From: Lachancea dasiensis
Taxonomy: Eukaryota; Ascomycota; Saccharomycetes; Saccharomycetales; Saccharomycetaceae
NCBI GenBank assembly: GCA_900074725.1
Contig: LT598456.1
Coordinates: forward strand, 441,488-505,487
Direction of reading: 5' to 3'
Length of the DNA: 64,000 bases
Position 1 is the first letter of the stretch. Each line of letters opens with the position of its first letter. Below are positions 48,983-58,511 of the stretch, piece after piece. The notes under the pieces were generated by a model. It was given only the letters and a program-made list of their open reading frames with translations, was not told the origin of the DNA and searched no databases. The translations under genes and the position numbers were made by a program.

Positions 48983-49321
48983 GGTTGTGTCGCATTCGAT
49001 ACCTTATAGTCGATTTGAATCACTTTCGCCCTTCTTTTGTTGTCCCAGACTTCCGTTTATATAGTTGCGACGGTCCACAAGAAGTGGAGTGTATGCTCGC
49101 CTGTTTCATCTTCTCCATACCTCACAACAGCAGAAATACTCGAAAAGGTGTGATAGATTACACTAGATGTCACAACCCTTCGAGTGTTCCCCCAATTTGC
49201 ATGGCTCTACCGGAAATAGGGAACGGAGTATTGGCCGTACGACGAAATGTAGCTTCAATAGGCAAAAGCCGAGGTTCGAACCTTGTGTTTCGATCTCCCA
49301 GCTGGCTTGGATCATGATTAC

Positions 49322-49675
49322 TCACGTCAAAATGTGGGACTCGTTATGAGCAAATTGAATCCTAAGTGGTTTTCCAAAAAATGTTTCCTGCTGTAGTGAG
49401 ATCATGGCCAAATTGGCCTCGTCCAAGGTCTTCAATACGATAAAAGCCTGACCACGGGTCGACTTGGACACTTTAACTTGAAGGACTTCACCAAACGTGG
49501 AGAAGAGCAGATAAAGATTTTCTCGTAGTTTGGAAAGCTTAATCTGATCATTCAAGTTATTCACGTACAATGACTGTTTGGGATCTAGCCTGGGCGGCTC
49601 ATCGAGTTTTGCTCGTTTGGCTTTTAACTCAGCTGTTGAGTGGGGCTGTTTTCTTTTAGCCTGCAAATTCGACAT
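49322..49675 (-). CDS. MSL1: U2 snRNP protein Msl1 (U2B'')
   Basis: A 117-residue single-RRM protein (S. cerevisiae Msl1, 111) from ATG 49675 (MSNLQAKRKQP; the longer frame begins at TTG). The RRM fills residues 35-115, with RNP2 LYVNNL, RNP1 RGQAFIVL and FFGKPLRIQFA. It binds U2 stem-loop IV together with Lea1. A basic N-terminal stretch (KAKRAK) resembles a nuclear signal. In S. cerevisiae it is YIR009W on chromosome IX, yet here it sits between chromosome V genes FAA2 and HEM14, good evidence of an unduplicated ancestral order. Confidence 0.93.
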   Translation of the reverse strand: MSNLQAKRKQPHSTAELKAKRAKLDEPPRLDPKQSLYVNNLNDQIKLSKLRENLYLLFSTFGEVLQVKVSKSTRGQAFIVLKTLDEANLAMISLQQETFFGKPLRIQFAHNESHILT

Positions 49676-49836
49676 TAAGAGCCACCTTGTTGTAAGAAAA
49701 TGACTGATTGTACGCTCGTTATTTTGCAAATCCTAGTATCAGACACCTTCTCTTTACCAATAGCATTGTAGGTCTGCCTATAAACAAGTTAATCATCTAT
49801 TTGTATATCATCAAAATTCGTGGGAAGTGATTATTA

Positions 49837-51435
49837 TTAATGGGTCAACGCTAGCGATTGGGCGTCCTCGAAGCCATCCATAACCACGTCCGGTACACCT
49901 GGTCCTTTGCTGAAAGCCATTCCACCCAGTGAGATAGCCCCTTCATATTTTTTGGCAAGATCAGCACTCGTTTGAGCCATCCATTTGTCATAACCGACAA
50001 AAAATTGTGGAAGACAGTCACGGGCGAACGTTACCTGCCACTCTCCACATTCCAACTCTGCTTCGGGTATCGACAAGTGTCTCATAAGTGCTTTTTTCAC
50101 CTGTTCCGTGTAATAACTCGAATCCTGAATCTTCTTTTCCTGGCCGTGGTTCAAGTAGTGTCCGCCCACCATCGCGGTTAGTTTAGTGTAGGTAAGCTTC
50201 CTTCCCGACTGTTTTTGATACGGCTTATCTCCTAGTAGGGGCTTGAAATTATTTTCTATCACGGAATCGAATATTACGCCCAGTAATTGCTCCCTATTTT
50301 TGTTGGACTGTGGCACAAGGTACCCAAATGAATGATGTTTGCTTATTAAATCTTTATTAGGATGATAAAAGTTAAGCAGCACAACTGTATTAGATTTCAC
50401 CCGTTGAAGGCATTTTTGCAAATTGCTGTAACCTATAATTTGAGAGATGGCTTGCGGCGTGTTAGTGAGCCTGATATGATCCAGTCCCTTGATAACCCGT
50501 CCGTCAGTCAATGAGATGCACATTTTGCCTTCTTGTTCCGCTTCGATTTGGGATACTCCATTCCCCATCAAAAAATGCACTTTGGGATTCTCTAGTAAAG
50601 CTGCAGAAAGGGCCCGGGGAAAGGTCTCCAAACCCTTCCGTAAACCCAGCAATGGAAGCTTGCGCAGGTTACTGTAAAGGTCGCTAAGTTCTTGAGGATC
50701 TCTACCGAAAAGCTTCTGGTATTTGAGCAGCGATTGAGGCAAAATTGGACGCCCTTTCCCTCCTGGGCTCGACTTGAGCGCTCCTTTGATAATAGAACCA
50801 TAGTCTTGTTCCCATTTGTAAATAGCAGCCAGCGTCCTCTTGGCGCTCAGCTGCTTGATGTCCCCCGCATAAATACCATGAAATATCGCGCTAAATATGT
50901 TGTCACTCACAGTGGTACTTCCAAACCTACGCGTTATCAAACTGTGAGCACTTTCATCTTCAGTTGTAATCAAATTTCTTTTCCTGAAGGGTTCTCCCAG
51001 CAAACCGCCAAGAAGACCTTTTCCCAGTGAACTAGCTAAAAATCTTCGGAGTGAGCTTAAAGAGTTGGGCACTTGTACTAGCAAATCAGAGGTATCCAAT
51101 AAGAACTTGCGATTGGCATCAGAGTCTGGTTCGATGTAGTACACTGAATCAGAATGGTTCAAAGTGCGCAGTGTATCGACTATTAGGGTTGTTCCCTCAG
51201 ATTTTCCACGCAGCGTCCTGGGACCCTTTTCAAGCACTACTGCAGTGTTGTCAATGCCTCTATCAAGCACAGCAGAATTAATCCACCCGCCTGTTCTTTC
51301 CGCAGCGTCTATAATAGTGATCTTAACGTCTGATCTTAATTTGCTCAGAAAATAGGCAAAAGTTAAGCCTCCAACACCAGCACCAACAACAGCAACGTGT
51401 GCATTAGCAGCAAGTTTGTTGCAGTGTAGCAGCAT
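49837..51435 (-). CDS. HEM14: Protoporphyrinogen oxidase Hem14
   Basis: A 532-residue FAD enzyme (S. cerevisiae Hem14, 539) that oxidises protoporphyrinogen IX to protoporphyrin IX, the penultimate step of heme synthesis, at the mitochondrial inner membrane facing the intermembrane space. The dinucleotide fold VAVVGAGVGGLTFAYFLSKL is at residues 14-33, with the following acidic strand end IIDAAERTGGW (about 40-50). The C-terminal block ISLGGMAFSKGPGVPDVVMDG (split in two here for length: GGMAFSKGPG, VPDVVMDG) closes the FAD site. No cleavable presequence is obvious. Matches YER014W beside PRP22. Confidence 0.94.
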   Translation of the reverse strand: MLLHCNKLAANAHVAVVGAGVGGLTFAYFLSKLRSDVKITIIDAAERTGGWINSAVLDRGIDNTAVVLEKGPRTLRGKSEGTTLIVDTLRTLNHSDSVYYIEPDSDANRKFLLDTSDLLVQVPNSLSSLRRFLASSLGKGLLGGLLGEPFRKRNLITTEDESAHSLITRRFGSTTVSDNIFSAIFHGIYAGDIKQLSAKRTLAAIYKWEQDYGSIIKGALKSSPGGKGRPILPQSLLKYQKLFGRDPQELSDLYSNLRKLPLLGLRKGLETFPRALSAALLENPKVHFLMGNGVSQIEAEQEGKMCISLTDGRVIKGLDHIRLTNTPQAISQIIGYSNLQKCLQRVKSNTVVLLNFYHPNKDLISKHHSFGYLVPQSNKNREQLLGVIFDSVIENNFKPLLGDKPYQKQSGRKLTYTKLTAMVGGHYLNHGQEKKIQDSSYYTEQVKKALMRHLSIPEAELECGEWQVTFARDCLPQFFVGYDKWMAQTSADLAKKYEGAISLGGMAFSKGPGVPDVVMDGFEDAQSLALTH

Positions 51436-51822
51436 CTATTTGACTCTAGTTTGTGTAGATTGTTGCAGCATTATTGGCTTTGATATTCGAATATTCACTC
51501 TTCGTATATTGAACTGAGCTACAATAAATTGAAAAAATGTGTCACTTCAGAAGTCAAACCATTGAAATTATAAATCCGCTTCGTATGTACTACTAAATCC
51601 AAATCTGGTGGCAGATTTGCAGGGCCAATCTTGCTAATATGGACAACCTTTTCGATAACAAACTAAAGTTTACATAAAACGTCGTTAAAGTAGAGGTAAT
51701 TAACCGCTTCCAGGGCAAAGCCAATTTTTATCTGTCTCCTCACCCAAAAATCCGGTTGAACCTCTGTTAGAGGCAAACTCATGGACACATATCATCAAAC
51801 CATGAATGGTACTTTTTCGTTA

Positions 51823-54800
51823 TTATCGCTTGATCCCTAGGGCCCTCTCTTTAGTCTGCCGAATGGAGCTGAGTCTCCACGAGTCTTGGTTCTGGGAAAA
51901 CTTATTGAACAGAGGAACAATTTTCGCTTTTTTTCGAGATTCGCTTTCTGCTCCAGCGACTTTATAAAAGTGTGGTGCACTTTCGACTAGCCATTGTGGA
52001 GAAATCGCGGTGACATGCGACATATATTCTCGAGTTGTTAGAACCAAACTATGGTAGATAACGTAATCATAGTCTTTGCCATAGAGGGAACTAGAGGGAT
52101 GCACGGTAACGGAGGTACCGTCCGTGATCGTTTTATATCCCGATTCTGAGTCCCGTTTAGCAGCATTTCTGAAAAACCCTGACACGAGCGTTCGCCGTAT
52201 CAGGTCGATGTTCCCGTTGCAGTTATTGAGAGGTAATCTCAGCTTACTGAAAATGCTTTCAAGTTGCAACTTTACGTCTTTGGCTCTTTTTAAATGTCGC
52301 TCGTGGAGGAAGTTGTTCACGCAGAAACTCTTTGAGTAATTGTTTGCCTTCCAACGATTATAAACATTGAGGAGCGTGAGATGATCTCCATATGGATGGT
52401 GAAACTGAACTTTCTTATTGTCAGCTTCTTGTTGCTTATCGCGGGGCCTATAAAAAACGTTTTGCACGGAGAGCATCGAAATAATGGTAGTCATCTCATC
52501 TGAGCAACCCTGAACTGTCGATTCAATGAGAGCTTTGGACAAAGCAGGTTCCATTGGGAATTGTGACATCAAGCGGCCAAGCTTCGAGAGTCTACCATCG
52601 TCATCCAACGCTTGCAAATTATACAAGTCTTCTAAGGCGCTTGTCATAGAAGACCTGGGCGGCGCGTCCATAAACTCAAAGTTTAATAGGTCATTAATTC
52701 CCATTGCTTTGAGCATCAAAATGGTGTATGATAGGTTTTGCCTTTGTATTTCGGGAATAGTATTCGGAGTCATTTCATTCAAGAATGCCGATTCAGTATA
52801 TAATCGATAGCATTTTCCTGCCCCTGTCCGACCCGCACGGCCTTTTCTTTGATTGGCTTGAGCCTGTGAAATTGGAGAAACGACCAGCTGTTCCATTCCA
52901 ACTCGAGGGTTGTATGTGTTGATTTTTGAAAAGCCCGGATCAACGACGAAATATATACCATCGATCGTGATCGAGGTTTCCGCTATGTTAGTAGCGAAAA
53001 TTACTTTTCTACAGTTTGCAGGGGTCGGTTCAAAAATCTTTGATTGAACTTCACTAGGGAGAGCAGAGTAGACAGGTAATATAAGAAGCTCCTGTATTGT
53101 ATCTCCTAACGTTTTAACTCGTTCATATAAGACTTCGCAACAAGTATCAATCTCTTCCTGGCCTGTTAAGAAGACCAAAATGTCACCTTTCCCCTCATTA
53201 ATGTGAATTTCCATGACAGTGTCCAAAGTACTCTCGATGTAATCCATTTGAGGGGTTTGTGAAAACAGTACATCAACAGGGAAGGTCTTACCGGGTATTT
53301 TAATAATTGGGCAGTTCAAAAAGTATGCTGAAAACTTTTCTGCATCCAAGGTCGCAGATGTAACAATAATTCTGAGATCTGGTCTTCTTGAGGCGGCTTT
53401 CTTTAACAATCCAAACAGGACATCTGTAGCCACCGTACGTTCGTGGGCTTCATCAAGGAGAATCACTGAGTATTTTTTCATCTCCGGGTCTTTGAGCGCT
53501 TCTACTTGGAGCATACCATCGGTCATATACTTTATTCTTGTTCTAGGTGAGGTCACATCCTCGAATCTGATCGTATAGCCAACATCATCACCAAGCCGAC
53601 AGCCCATCTCCTCAGAAACACGTTTAGCGACGGATACCGCCGCCACTCTCCTTGGCTGAGTGCACCCTATCATTCCTTTACTACTGAATCCATCTTCATC
53701 CAAATATTGTGTAATTTGAGTAGTCTTTCCGGATCCGGTCTCCCCTACGATTACCATAAACTGATTATCTCGAATTGCATCCACCAGTTGCTGGCGCATT
53801 TGAAACACGGGCAATGACTCTCGCTGAGCCCTAATGGGCAAATCAGTCCTTTTTCCGTACTCTATAGGCTCTCTATTTCTACTCCGTTCCCATGCCGTCA
53901 TAACGAGCTGTCTGTTTTGAAATTCTGTTTCCGCCATATTCGACGCATGTGCACTTTTTGCCTGTCGCGCTTCGAGTTCGCGATCTTTTCTTTGTTGTAT
54001 TTTCTCGGTTCTATGCTCATTCATCATGTTTGATCCACTTAGTGCTGTTCTGGCAAGGGACCCTTGGGGAACCTTGCTAAGCTGGGGCATCTCATATTTC
54101 TGAGAACGATCTATCTCTCCTTTTAGAAATTGAGGTTCGTCGTCGGTTTGAAGTTCAATGTCCACCTCTGCAGTATCTGCGGTATCTCTTTTTGAAGAGT
54201 TTCCATCATGTTCAAACGATTCCTGAAGCTCTGGGTAATCATCAAGTGAAGCCGCTCCACTAGCGATCAATTGACGTATTTCCCATCTTTCCGGTGACGT
54301 GAATTTTCTCTTGATCAGAGATTGATTGCTCTTCTCGAAAGATCTACCACGATTTTGCTCTTGCGACTGCTCCATGCCAGTTTCTTGGTCGATTTCTCTC
54401 ATCCTTAGCGAGATCTTACCATTTTGATGTATTCTTATCACTTTCACAAAAACGTTCTGATTGACAGAAACAGCTTCAGTGGGGTCTCGAAGCCTTCTAT
54501 TGGCAATCTCGGAGATGTGAACCAAACCGTCGCACCGCGAGTCGCGGGTTCCTAAAATTCGAACAAAACATCCAAATGGCACGATTTTCTTCACGACCCC
54601 ACTGTATATCTTATCTATGATGGGTGATTCGTCCAAAAGTGGAGGAGGATCATGTATCTTTTGTTTGTCCGTGATGTAAGGATCCTCCCATTTTACGTCC
54701 TCATTTGGCATATTAAGTGCTCCAAACCCCTTTCCATTGAGAGAACGATCAGAGTTTTTGGATGCGTGATATATTGACCTTGCTGTACTTGCATTGATCC

Positions 54801-55137
54801 CACAGTTCAGGGCTTCTAACTGTGACTCAAGTTCAGCACAGGAATTGGACTTGGAACAGATTTCAAAAATGAATTCTACGACCGCGGGGTCACTCAACCC
54901 TATCTCATCATTTAACACCTTTGCAACCTTGGCTTTGGATGACTTATCATTTACCTCGTGTACTAAGTGGTAAACTTCGGCCGCTGCATTCGACCCTATA
55001 CCCACATCCAACTCATCGATTTTAGACTGAAATGCTTGTAGACTGGAGCTCTTTTTACAAACGTCGTGTACAAACTCTGAAATGGTCCTATCTTCAATGT
55101 TAAGCGTCTTTCCAATCTGTTCTAAAGTAGACTCCAT
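51823..55137 (-). CDS. PRP22: DEAH splicing helicase Prp22
   Basis: A 1104-residue spliceosomal ATPase (S. cerevisiae Prp22, 1145) that acts in the second step and releases mRNA from the spliceosome. ATG 55137 ([10 protein letters not shown]) is used; two codons upstream is a GTG. An N-terminal helical region is followed by an S1 RNA-binding domain at about 175-250 ([19 protein letters not shown]). The helicase core has motif [11 protein letters not shown] (about 463-472), motif II DEAH (about 562), motif III SAT, and [19 protein letters not shown] (motif VI). The ratchet/HA2 and OB-fold domains follow to the end. Flanked by HEM14 and PRE1, as YER013W. Confidence 0.96.
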   Translation of the reverse strand: MESTLEQIGKTLNIEDRTISEFVHDVCKKSSSLQAFQSKIDELDVGIGSNAAAEVYHLVHEVNDKSSKAKVAKVLNDEIGLSDPAVVEFIFEICSKSNSCAELESQLEALNCGINASTARSIYHASKNSDRSLNGKGFGALNMPNEDVKWEDPYITDKQKIHDPPPLLDESPIIDKIYSGVVKKIVPFGCFVRILGTRDSRCDGLVHISEIANRRLRDPTEAVSVNQNVFVKVIRIHQNGKISLRMREIDQETGMEQSQEQNRGRSFEKSNQSLIKRKFTSPERWEIRQLIASGAASLDDYPELQESFEHDGNSSKRDTADTAEVDIELQTDDEPQFLKGEIDRSQKYEMPQLSKVPQGSLARTALSGSNMMNEHRTEKIQQRKDRELEARQAKSAHASNMAETEFQNRQLVMTAWERSRNREPIEYGKRTDLPIRAQRESLPVFQMRQQLVDAIRDNQFMVIVGETGSGKTTQITQYLDEDGFSSKGMIGCTQPRRVAAVSVAKRVSEEMGCRLGDDVGYTIRFEDVTSPRTRIKYMTDGMLQVEALKDPEMKKYSVILLDEAHERTVATDVLFGLLKKAASRRPDLRIIVTSATLDAEKFSAYFLNCPIIKIPGKTFPVDVLFSQTPQMDYIESTLDTVMEIHINEGKGDILVFLTGQEEIDTCCEVLYERVKTLGDTIQELLILPVYSALPSEVQSKIFEPTPANCRKVIFATNIAETSITIDGIYFVVDPGFSKINTYNPRVGMEQLVVSPISQAQANQRKGRAGRTGAGKCYRLYTESAFLNEMTPNTIPEIQRQNLSYTILMLKAMGINDLLNFEFMDAPPRSSMTSALEDLYNLQALDDDGRLSKLGRLMSQFPMEPALSKALIESTVQGCSDEMTTIISMLSVQNVFYRPRDKQQEADNKKVQFHHPYGDHLTLLNVYNRWKANNYSKSFCVNNFLHERHLKRAKDVKLQLESIFSKLRLPLNNCNGNIDLIRRTLVSGFFRNAAKRDSESGYKTITDGTSVTVHPSSSLYGKDYDYVIYHSLVLTTREYMSHVTAISPQWLVESAPHFYKVAGAESESRKKAKIVPLFNKFSQNQDSWRLSSIRQTKERALGIKR

Positions 55138-55326
55138 GTGCACCTTCCCACTATATGACCCTTCGGTTTAAGGCTTGGTCTAACATGCTCTGCGATGAGC
55201 CCAAGTCGCTTTATCGTTTATGTAATAATTCGTCGTTAGGCAGGATACTAATTATCAAATAAAACCTTACCAGCTGAGTAAAGAACGACACGGGATTGCA
55301 CTTGGGAAACCCACGGTTTCGTCGGC

Positions 55327-55328
<2 letters not shown>

Positions 55329-55360
<32 letters not shown>
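55329..55360. repeat. (AT)n microsatellite abutting an assembly gap
   Basis: About 32 bp of pure AT repeat directly followed by 20 Ns. The repeat is the probable reason the assembly stopped here. Confidence 0.9.
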
Positions 55361-55380
55361 NNNNNNNNNNNNNNNNNNNN
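55361..55380. other. Assembly gap (20 N)
   Basis: Twenty undetermined bases between PRP22 and PRE1. Twenty is likely a placeholder, so true length is unknown. Gene order across it (YER013W-YER012W) supports the join. Confidence 0.97.
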
Positions 55381-55782
55381 ATAATGTCACGCTTACTGCG
55401 GACCAAAAGACTAACTTAGCGGGTGCTTTCAGGTACTACATCAAGTGTAATTCACTGTTCAATGTCTCTACCCCAAGAGCACCAGCCCTAGCTTTGTTTT
55501 GAATTTTGGTTATTTGCGAGATAAACAAATATCCCCAAGAGGCTTCAGACTATGCTATGGGAGAACAGGAATATGTTTGAAAAATCAACAAAATCGAAAT
55601 ATTTGGGATCCTTACCGTCGCGTGTGGGTTAAGATCTTCTCCCCTCTAGTTCATATTCTCAGCTTCGCGGCATTACCCACCAAAGCATAGGGCCACTATA
55701 TGTTGCCTTGAAAGAGTTGTTCAAATGCCGTTTATTTTGTGCTGATTAGTTTATATAGGGAAGTCATTGCAAGGTGCTTTTT
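55381..55782. other. Intergenic DNA between gap and PRE1
   Basis: The frame right after the gap (NVTLTADQKTNLAGAFRYYI...) stays open for about 40 codons, but no family is recognised and it cannot be extended through the Ns. Nothing else is seen. Confidence 0.4.
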
Positions 55783-56370
55783 CTACCATTCTTCAAGATC
55801 ACGACAGCCATCCTTATCAACCACCTTTACTAGTACGCCCTTGAAATCGACGGGCATTCTGCGATCCAGCTCTTCTACGCACAATTTTAAAAGTTCGAGA
55901 CCCTCCTGAAGGGTCATTTCGGGTCTATAATGGCGGTCGAGTAGCGAGAACGTATAGAACCCTGAGTATCCATGCGCAGCATATGGCAGCTCAACTTTAG
56001 TGCCCAGATAGTCGATCTGGTGAAGTTCCGTTTTGTTATTATGGGTGTCGTAACCTGCCAGTAAAACATTCACCTGGAAAGGTTTTCTGGAACGAATGGA
56101 CTTCGCAAGCTCCTGTCTGACAAAGCTGGACACTGCCTGTGGTGACAGCTCATAGTTTTCCCGAATCGCATACAACTGTATGTTGGCTTGAATGTATTCC
56201 GCGAATTGAACGGTATCTCCTGCTTCCCCACTAAAAGCCATCAAGCTGTGTTCTGAAAGTTGTCTAGTTTTGTCGTCGTCGGCTTTTAGTATTGAAATAC
56301 CTCGAGTGACAGCTTTGGATGTTGCCAGGATGACAGAGTCCTTGAGCCTTATACCGAGAGTGATATCCAT
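55783..56370 (-). CDS. PRE1: 20S proteasome subunit beta 4 (Pre1)
   Basis: A 195-residue beta-type subunit (S. cerevisiae Pre1, 198). It begins MDITLGIRLKDSVILATSKA without a propeptide and lacks an N-terminal catalytic Thr, so it is a structural ring subunit, as known for beta 4. Core blocks FSGEAGDTVQFAEYIQANI and YAAHGYSGFYTFSLLDRHY are typical. A perfect PACE element is 150 bp upstream, which implies Rpn4 control. Divergent from PRI1. Matches YER012W. Confidence 0.96.
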   Translation of the reverse strand: MDITLGIRLKDSVILATSKAVTRGISILKADDDKTRQLSEHSLMAFSGEAGDTVQFAEYIQANIQLYAIRENYELSPQAVSSFVRQELAKSIRSRKPFQVNVLLAGYDTHNNKTELHQIDYLGTKVELPYAAHGYSGFYTFSLLDRHYRPEMTLQEGLELLKLCVEELDRRMPVDFKGVLVKVVDKDGCRDLEEW

Positions 56371-56521
56371 GGCGGATGATTAATGAGAGCAAATAAAGAG
56401 GCTCACCTGAATCTATTGATGCTGTAAGAAGCTCGAGAGTATGCTGCTATAACCACCACTCGCTTTGCCCTTTAGAAGTAAGTCTTAAGGCAGAATCGTT
56501 AACCGTTCTAATTAGTCCAAC

Positions 56522-56530
56522 TTTGCCACC
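56522..56530 (-). promoter_or_regulatory. PACE element (Rpn4 site) of PRE1
   Basis: TTTGCCACC on the plus strand reads GGTGGCAAA on the PRE1 strand, the exact proteasome-associated control element bound by Rpn4. It is about 150 bp upstream of the PRE1 ATG, a usual distance. Confidence 0.85.
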
Positions 56531-56776
56531 CGAGCGACCTTTAATTTGATATCGTCGTGTACGAGTGTGACATTGCTAGATAGGTTTATTCACAGTAGAG
56601 CGTATTGGCATGAAATGTTCGTATAGGTCAGCCCCAGCGTAGCCCACAGAGACTTGAGCTCTGGTCCATGCGAGTTTTTTTTCTGCTTCTTGCCTGTTCT
56701 TGCGCTCTCAAAAAATACTGATACTCTGAACGGCTTGTTTAATATTTCATTAGCCTCGGAATGTATAAATGAAAAC

Positions 56777-56840
56777 TAAGCAGTCCATGGTCTGCTTTGG
56801 GTGCTGACTAAGAGGCCTGAAGAGCAGGCTTGGTTTTTTT
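56777..56840 (+). other. Two hairpins followed by a T7 run
   Basis: AAGCAG/CTGCTT (56778-56783 with 56792-56797) and AGGCCTG/CAGGCTT (56813-56819 with 56825-56831) are followed by seven Ts at 56834-56840. This resembles the end of a small RNA polymerase III transcript, but no A or B box is evident. It may also be chance structure in the PRE1/PRI1 promoter. Confidence 0.25.
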
Positions 56841-57087
56841 ATAGCAAGTCAAGTTAAGGAACAGTCTCATTGTTATAGTGACCGCCGCTTATTCCTTGAT
56901 TTTTTTCTCTAAGTAACACTTGACAGGTCAAAATGTAAGCACGTCACGGTATTCCGGCGGCTTCCGTACTATATGCAACAACATTGGCTTCTAAGACGAG
57001 GTCTTAATGGACCGTTCGGTTCGTAGTTATTTCCACTCCTCACTCTTATCATGAAATTAATTGCTGACGCCTAGTACTTAATATTTT

Positions 57088-57093
57088 ACGCGT
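57088..57093. promoter_or_regulatory. MCB box (ACGCGT) at the PRI1 promoter
   Basis: ACGCGT lies 111 bp upstream of the PRI1 ATG, with a near copy ACGCGA at 57111-57116. PRI1 is a known MBF-regulated G1/S gene in S. cerevisiae. Confidence 0.7.
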
Positions 57094-57203
57094 CGCCTAC
57101 AGGGAAAAACACGCGATCGCTAACAATTGTGCCCCAAGCACCACCGGGAACCACACAGATCGAAATCAGCGCTATAGTGAAATACGCCACACTCGCGATT
57201 TCA

Positions 57204-58442
57204 ATGACAAGTCAATCGCTGCCTCTGGGCAATGGGCCCAGCGCATCCGACATGCAATATTACTACCAATACCTATATCCATTCAAATCGATATTTCAAT
57301 GGTTGAACCATTCTCCTAAACCAGGCAAGGATATGATGAACAGAGAACTCGCCATGGCGTTTCGTTCTGGTGCATACAAGCGGTATAATTCATTTGACTC
57401 TGCTCAGGATTTCAAGGCTCAGATTCAGCGCTCAAATCCTGACAGATTTGAGATTGGGGCCATCTACAATAAGCCGCCGCGACAAATGGACTCGATTTTA
57501 AAGGCAGATATGAAGCCTTTGGAAAAGGAAGTGGTGTTCGATATTGATATGGATGACTACGATCCTTACAGAACGTGCTGTTCGGGAGCCAATGTCTGTC
57601 ATAAATGCTGGAGGTTCATCTCGTTGGCCATGAAGATAATAAACATCGCTCTGGAAGAAGACTTTGGTTATTCTGATTACATATGGATCTTCTCCGGGAG
57701 ACGTGGTGCCCATTGCTGGGTCACGGACAAGAGGGCAAGGCAGCTTAATGACATTCAGAGAAGAAATGTGTTGGACTACATGAACGTGGTGAGAGATAGA
57801 AGTCAAGACAAAAGATTGAACTTAAAGAGACCATACCATCCCCACTTGTTACGCTCTCTTGAAACTTTGAAGCCATATTTTGTGGACATTATTTTAAGAG
57901 AGCAAAATCCTTGGCACGATGACAAAATGGCCGTTGAGGGTTTACTGCCTGGCCTCCACGATAAGGTTCTGATTGAAATACTGAAAAAACACTGGAAAAC
58001 AAATCCGAATCGTACAAGTGAGCAGAAATGGGCAGATATTGACAGTTTAGCGGCATCACAGCTTAAGCACCCCTCTGCTTTGAAGAGGGCAGACTACTTC
58101 ACAAGACTGCGCGAGTGTAAGGAAGATTTAGTTTTAGCTGCATTATATCCAAAATTGGATGTTGAAGTTACTAAACAGACTATCCACTTGTTGAAAGCGC
58201 CCTTCTGTGTCCACCCCGCCACTGGCAATGTATGTGTCCCCATTACCGAAACCTTCATTCCGAACGACGCGCCCAAGTTAATTCAACTACAAACTGAAAT
58301 GGAATCGAATGAGAATCAAATTGAAAAGACATCTCTGCAACCGTATCTGGATCAGTTCCAGCGCTTTGTGAATCAAGTGGTCAAAAATGAACTAGCGAGT
58401 ATCAAACGAGAAAGAGAGGACGAGGTTGCTGATACCTTTTGA
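57204..58442 (+). CDS. PRI1: DNA primase catalytic subunit Pri1
   Basis: A 412-residue primase small subunit (S. cerevisiae Pri1, 409). It makes the RNA primers used by DNA polymerase alpha. ATG 57204 (MTSQSLPLGNGPSASDM) is chosen because the longer frame opens with GTG and the yeast protein begins at the equivalent place. Catalytic aspartates are D113 and D115 in VFDIDMDDYD. The structural zinc knuckle follows (RTCCSGANVCHKCW). SGRRGAHCW is the nucleotide-binding block. The C-terminus is acidic/basic (KREREDEVADTF), much as in yeast. In S. cerevisiae the gene is YIR008C, next to EGH1 (YIR007W) as here. Confidence 0.97.
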   Translation: MTSQSLPLGNGPSASDMQYYYQYLYPFKSIFQWLNHSPKPGKDMMNRELAMAFRSGAYKRYNSFDSAQDFKAQIQRSNPDRFEIGAIYNKPPRQMDSILKADMKPLEKEVVFDIDMDDYDPYRTCCSGANVCHKCWRFISLAMKIINIALEEDFGYSDYIWIFSGRRGAHCWVTDKRARQLNDIQRRNVLDYMNVVRDRSQDKRLNLKRPYHPHLLRSLETLKPYFVDIILREQNPWHDDKMAVEGLLPGLHDKVLIEILKKHWKTNPNRTSEQKWADIDSLAASQLKHPSALKRADYFTRLRECKEDLVLAALYPKLDVEVTKQTIHLLKAPFCVHPATGNVCVPITETFIPNDAPKLIQLQTEMESNENQIEKTSLQPYLDQFQRFVNQVVKNELASIKREREDEVADTF

Positions 58443-58511
58443 TATTTGGCCATAATTTGTTTATATAAAAGTCACAAAGTGATCGAAGCGAGCTTGAAGA
58501 CACTTTTACTC

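Noticed and set aside
49203-49290. Possible intron-containing tRNA with TFIIIC B box (palindrome AGGTTCGAACCT at 49272-49283)
   Set aside because: The T stem pairs only partly and no acceptor or anticodon stem can be built; at most an isolated TFIIIC-like site.
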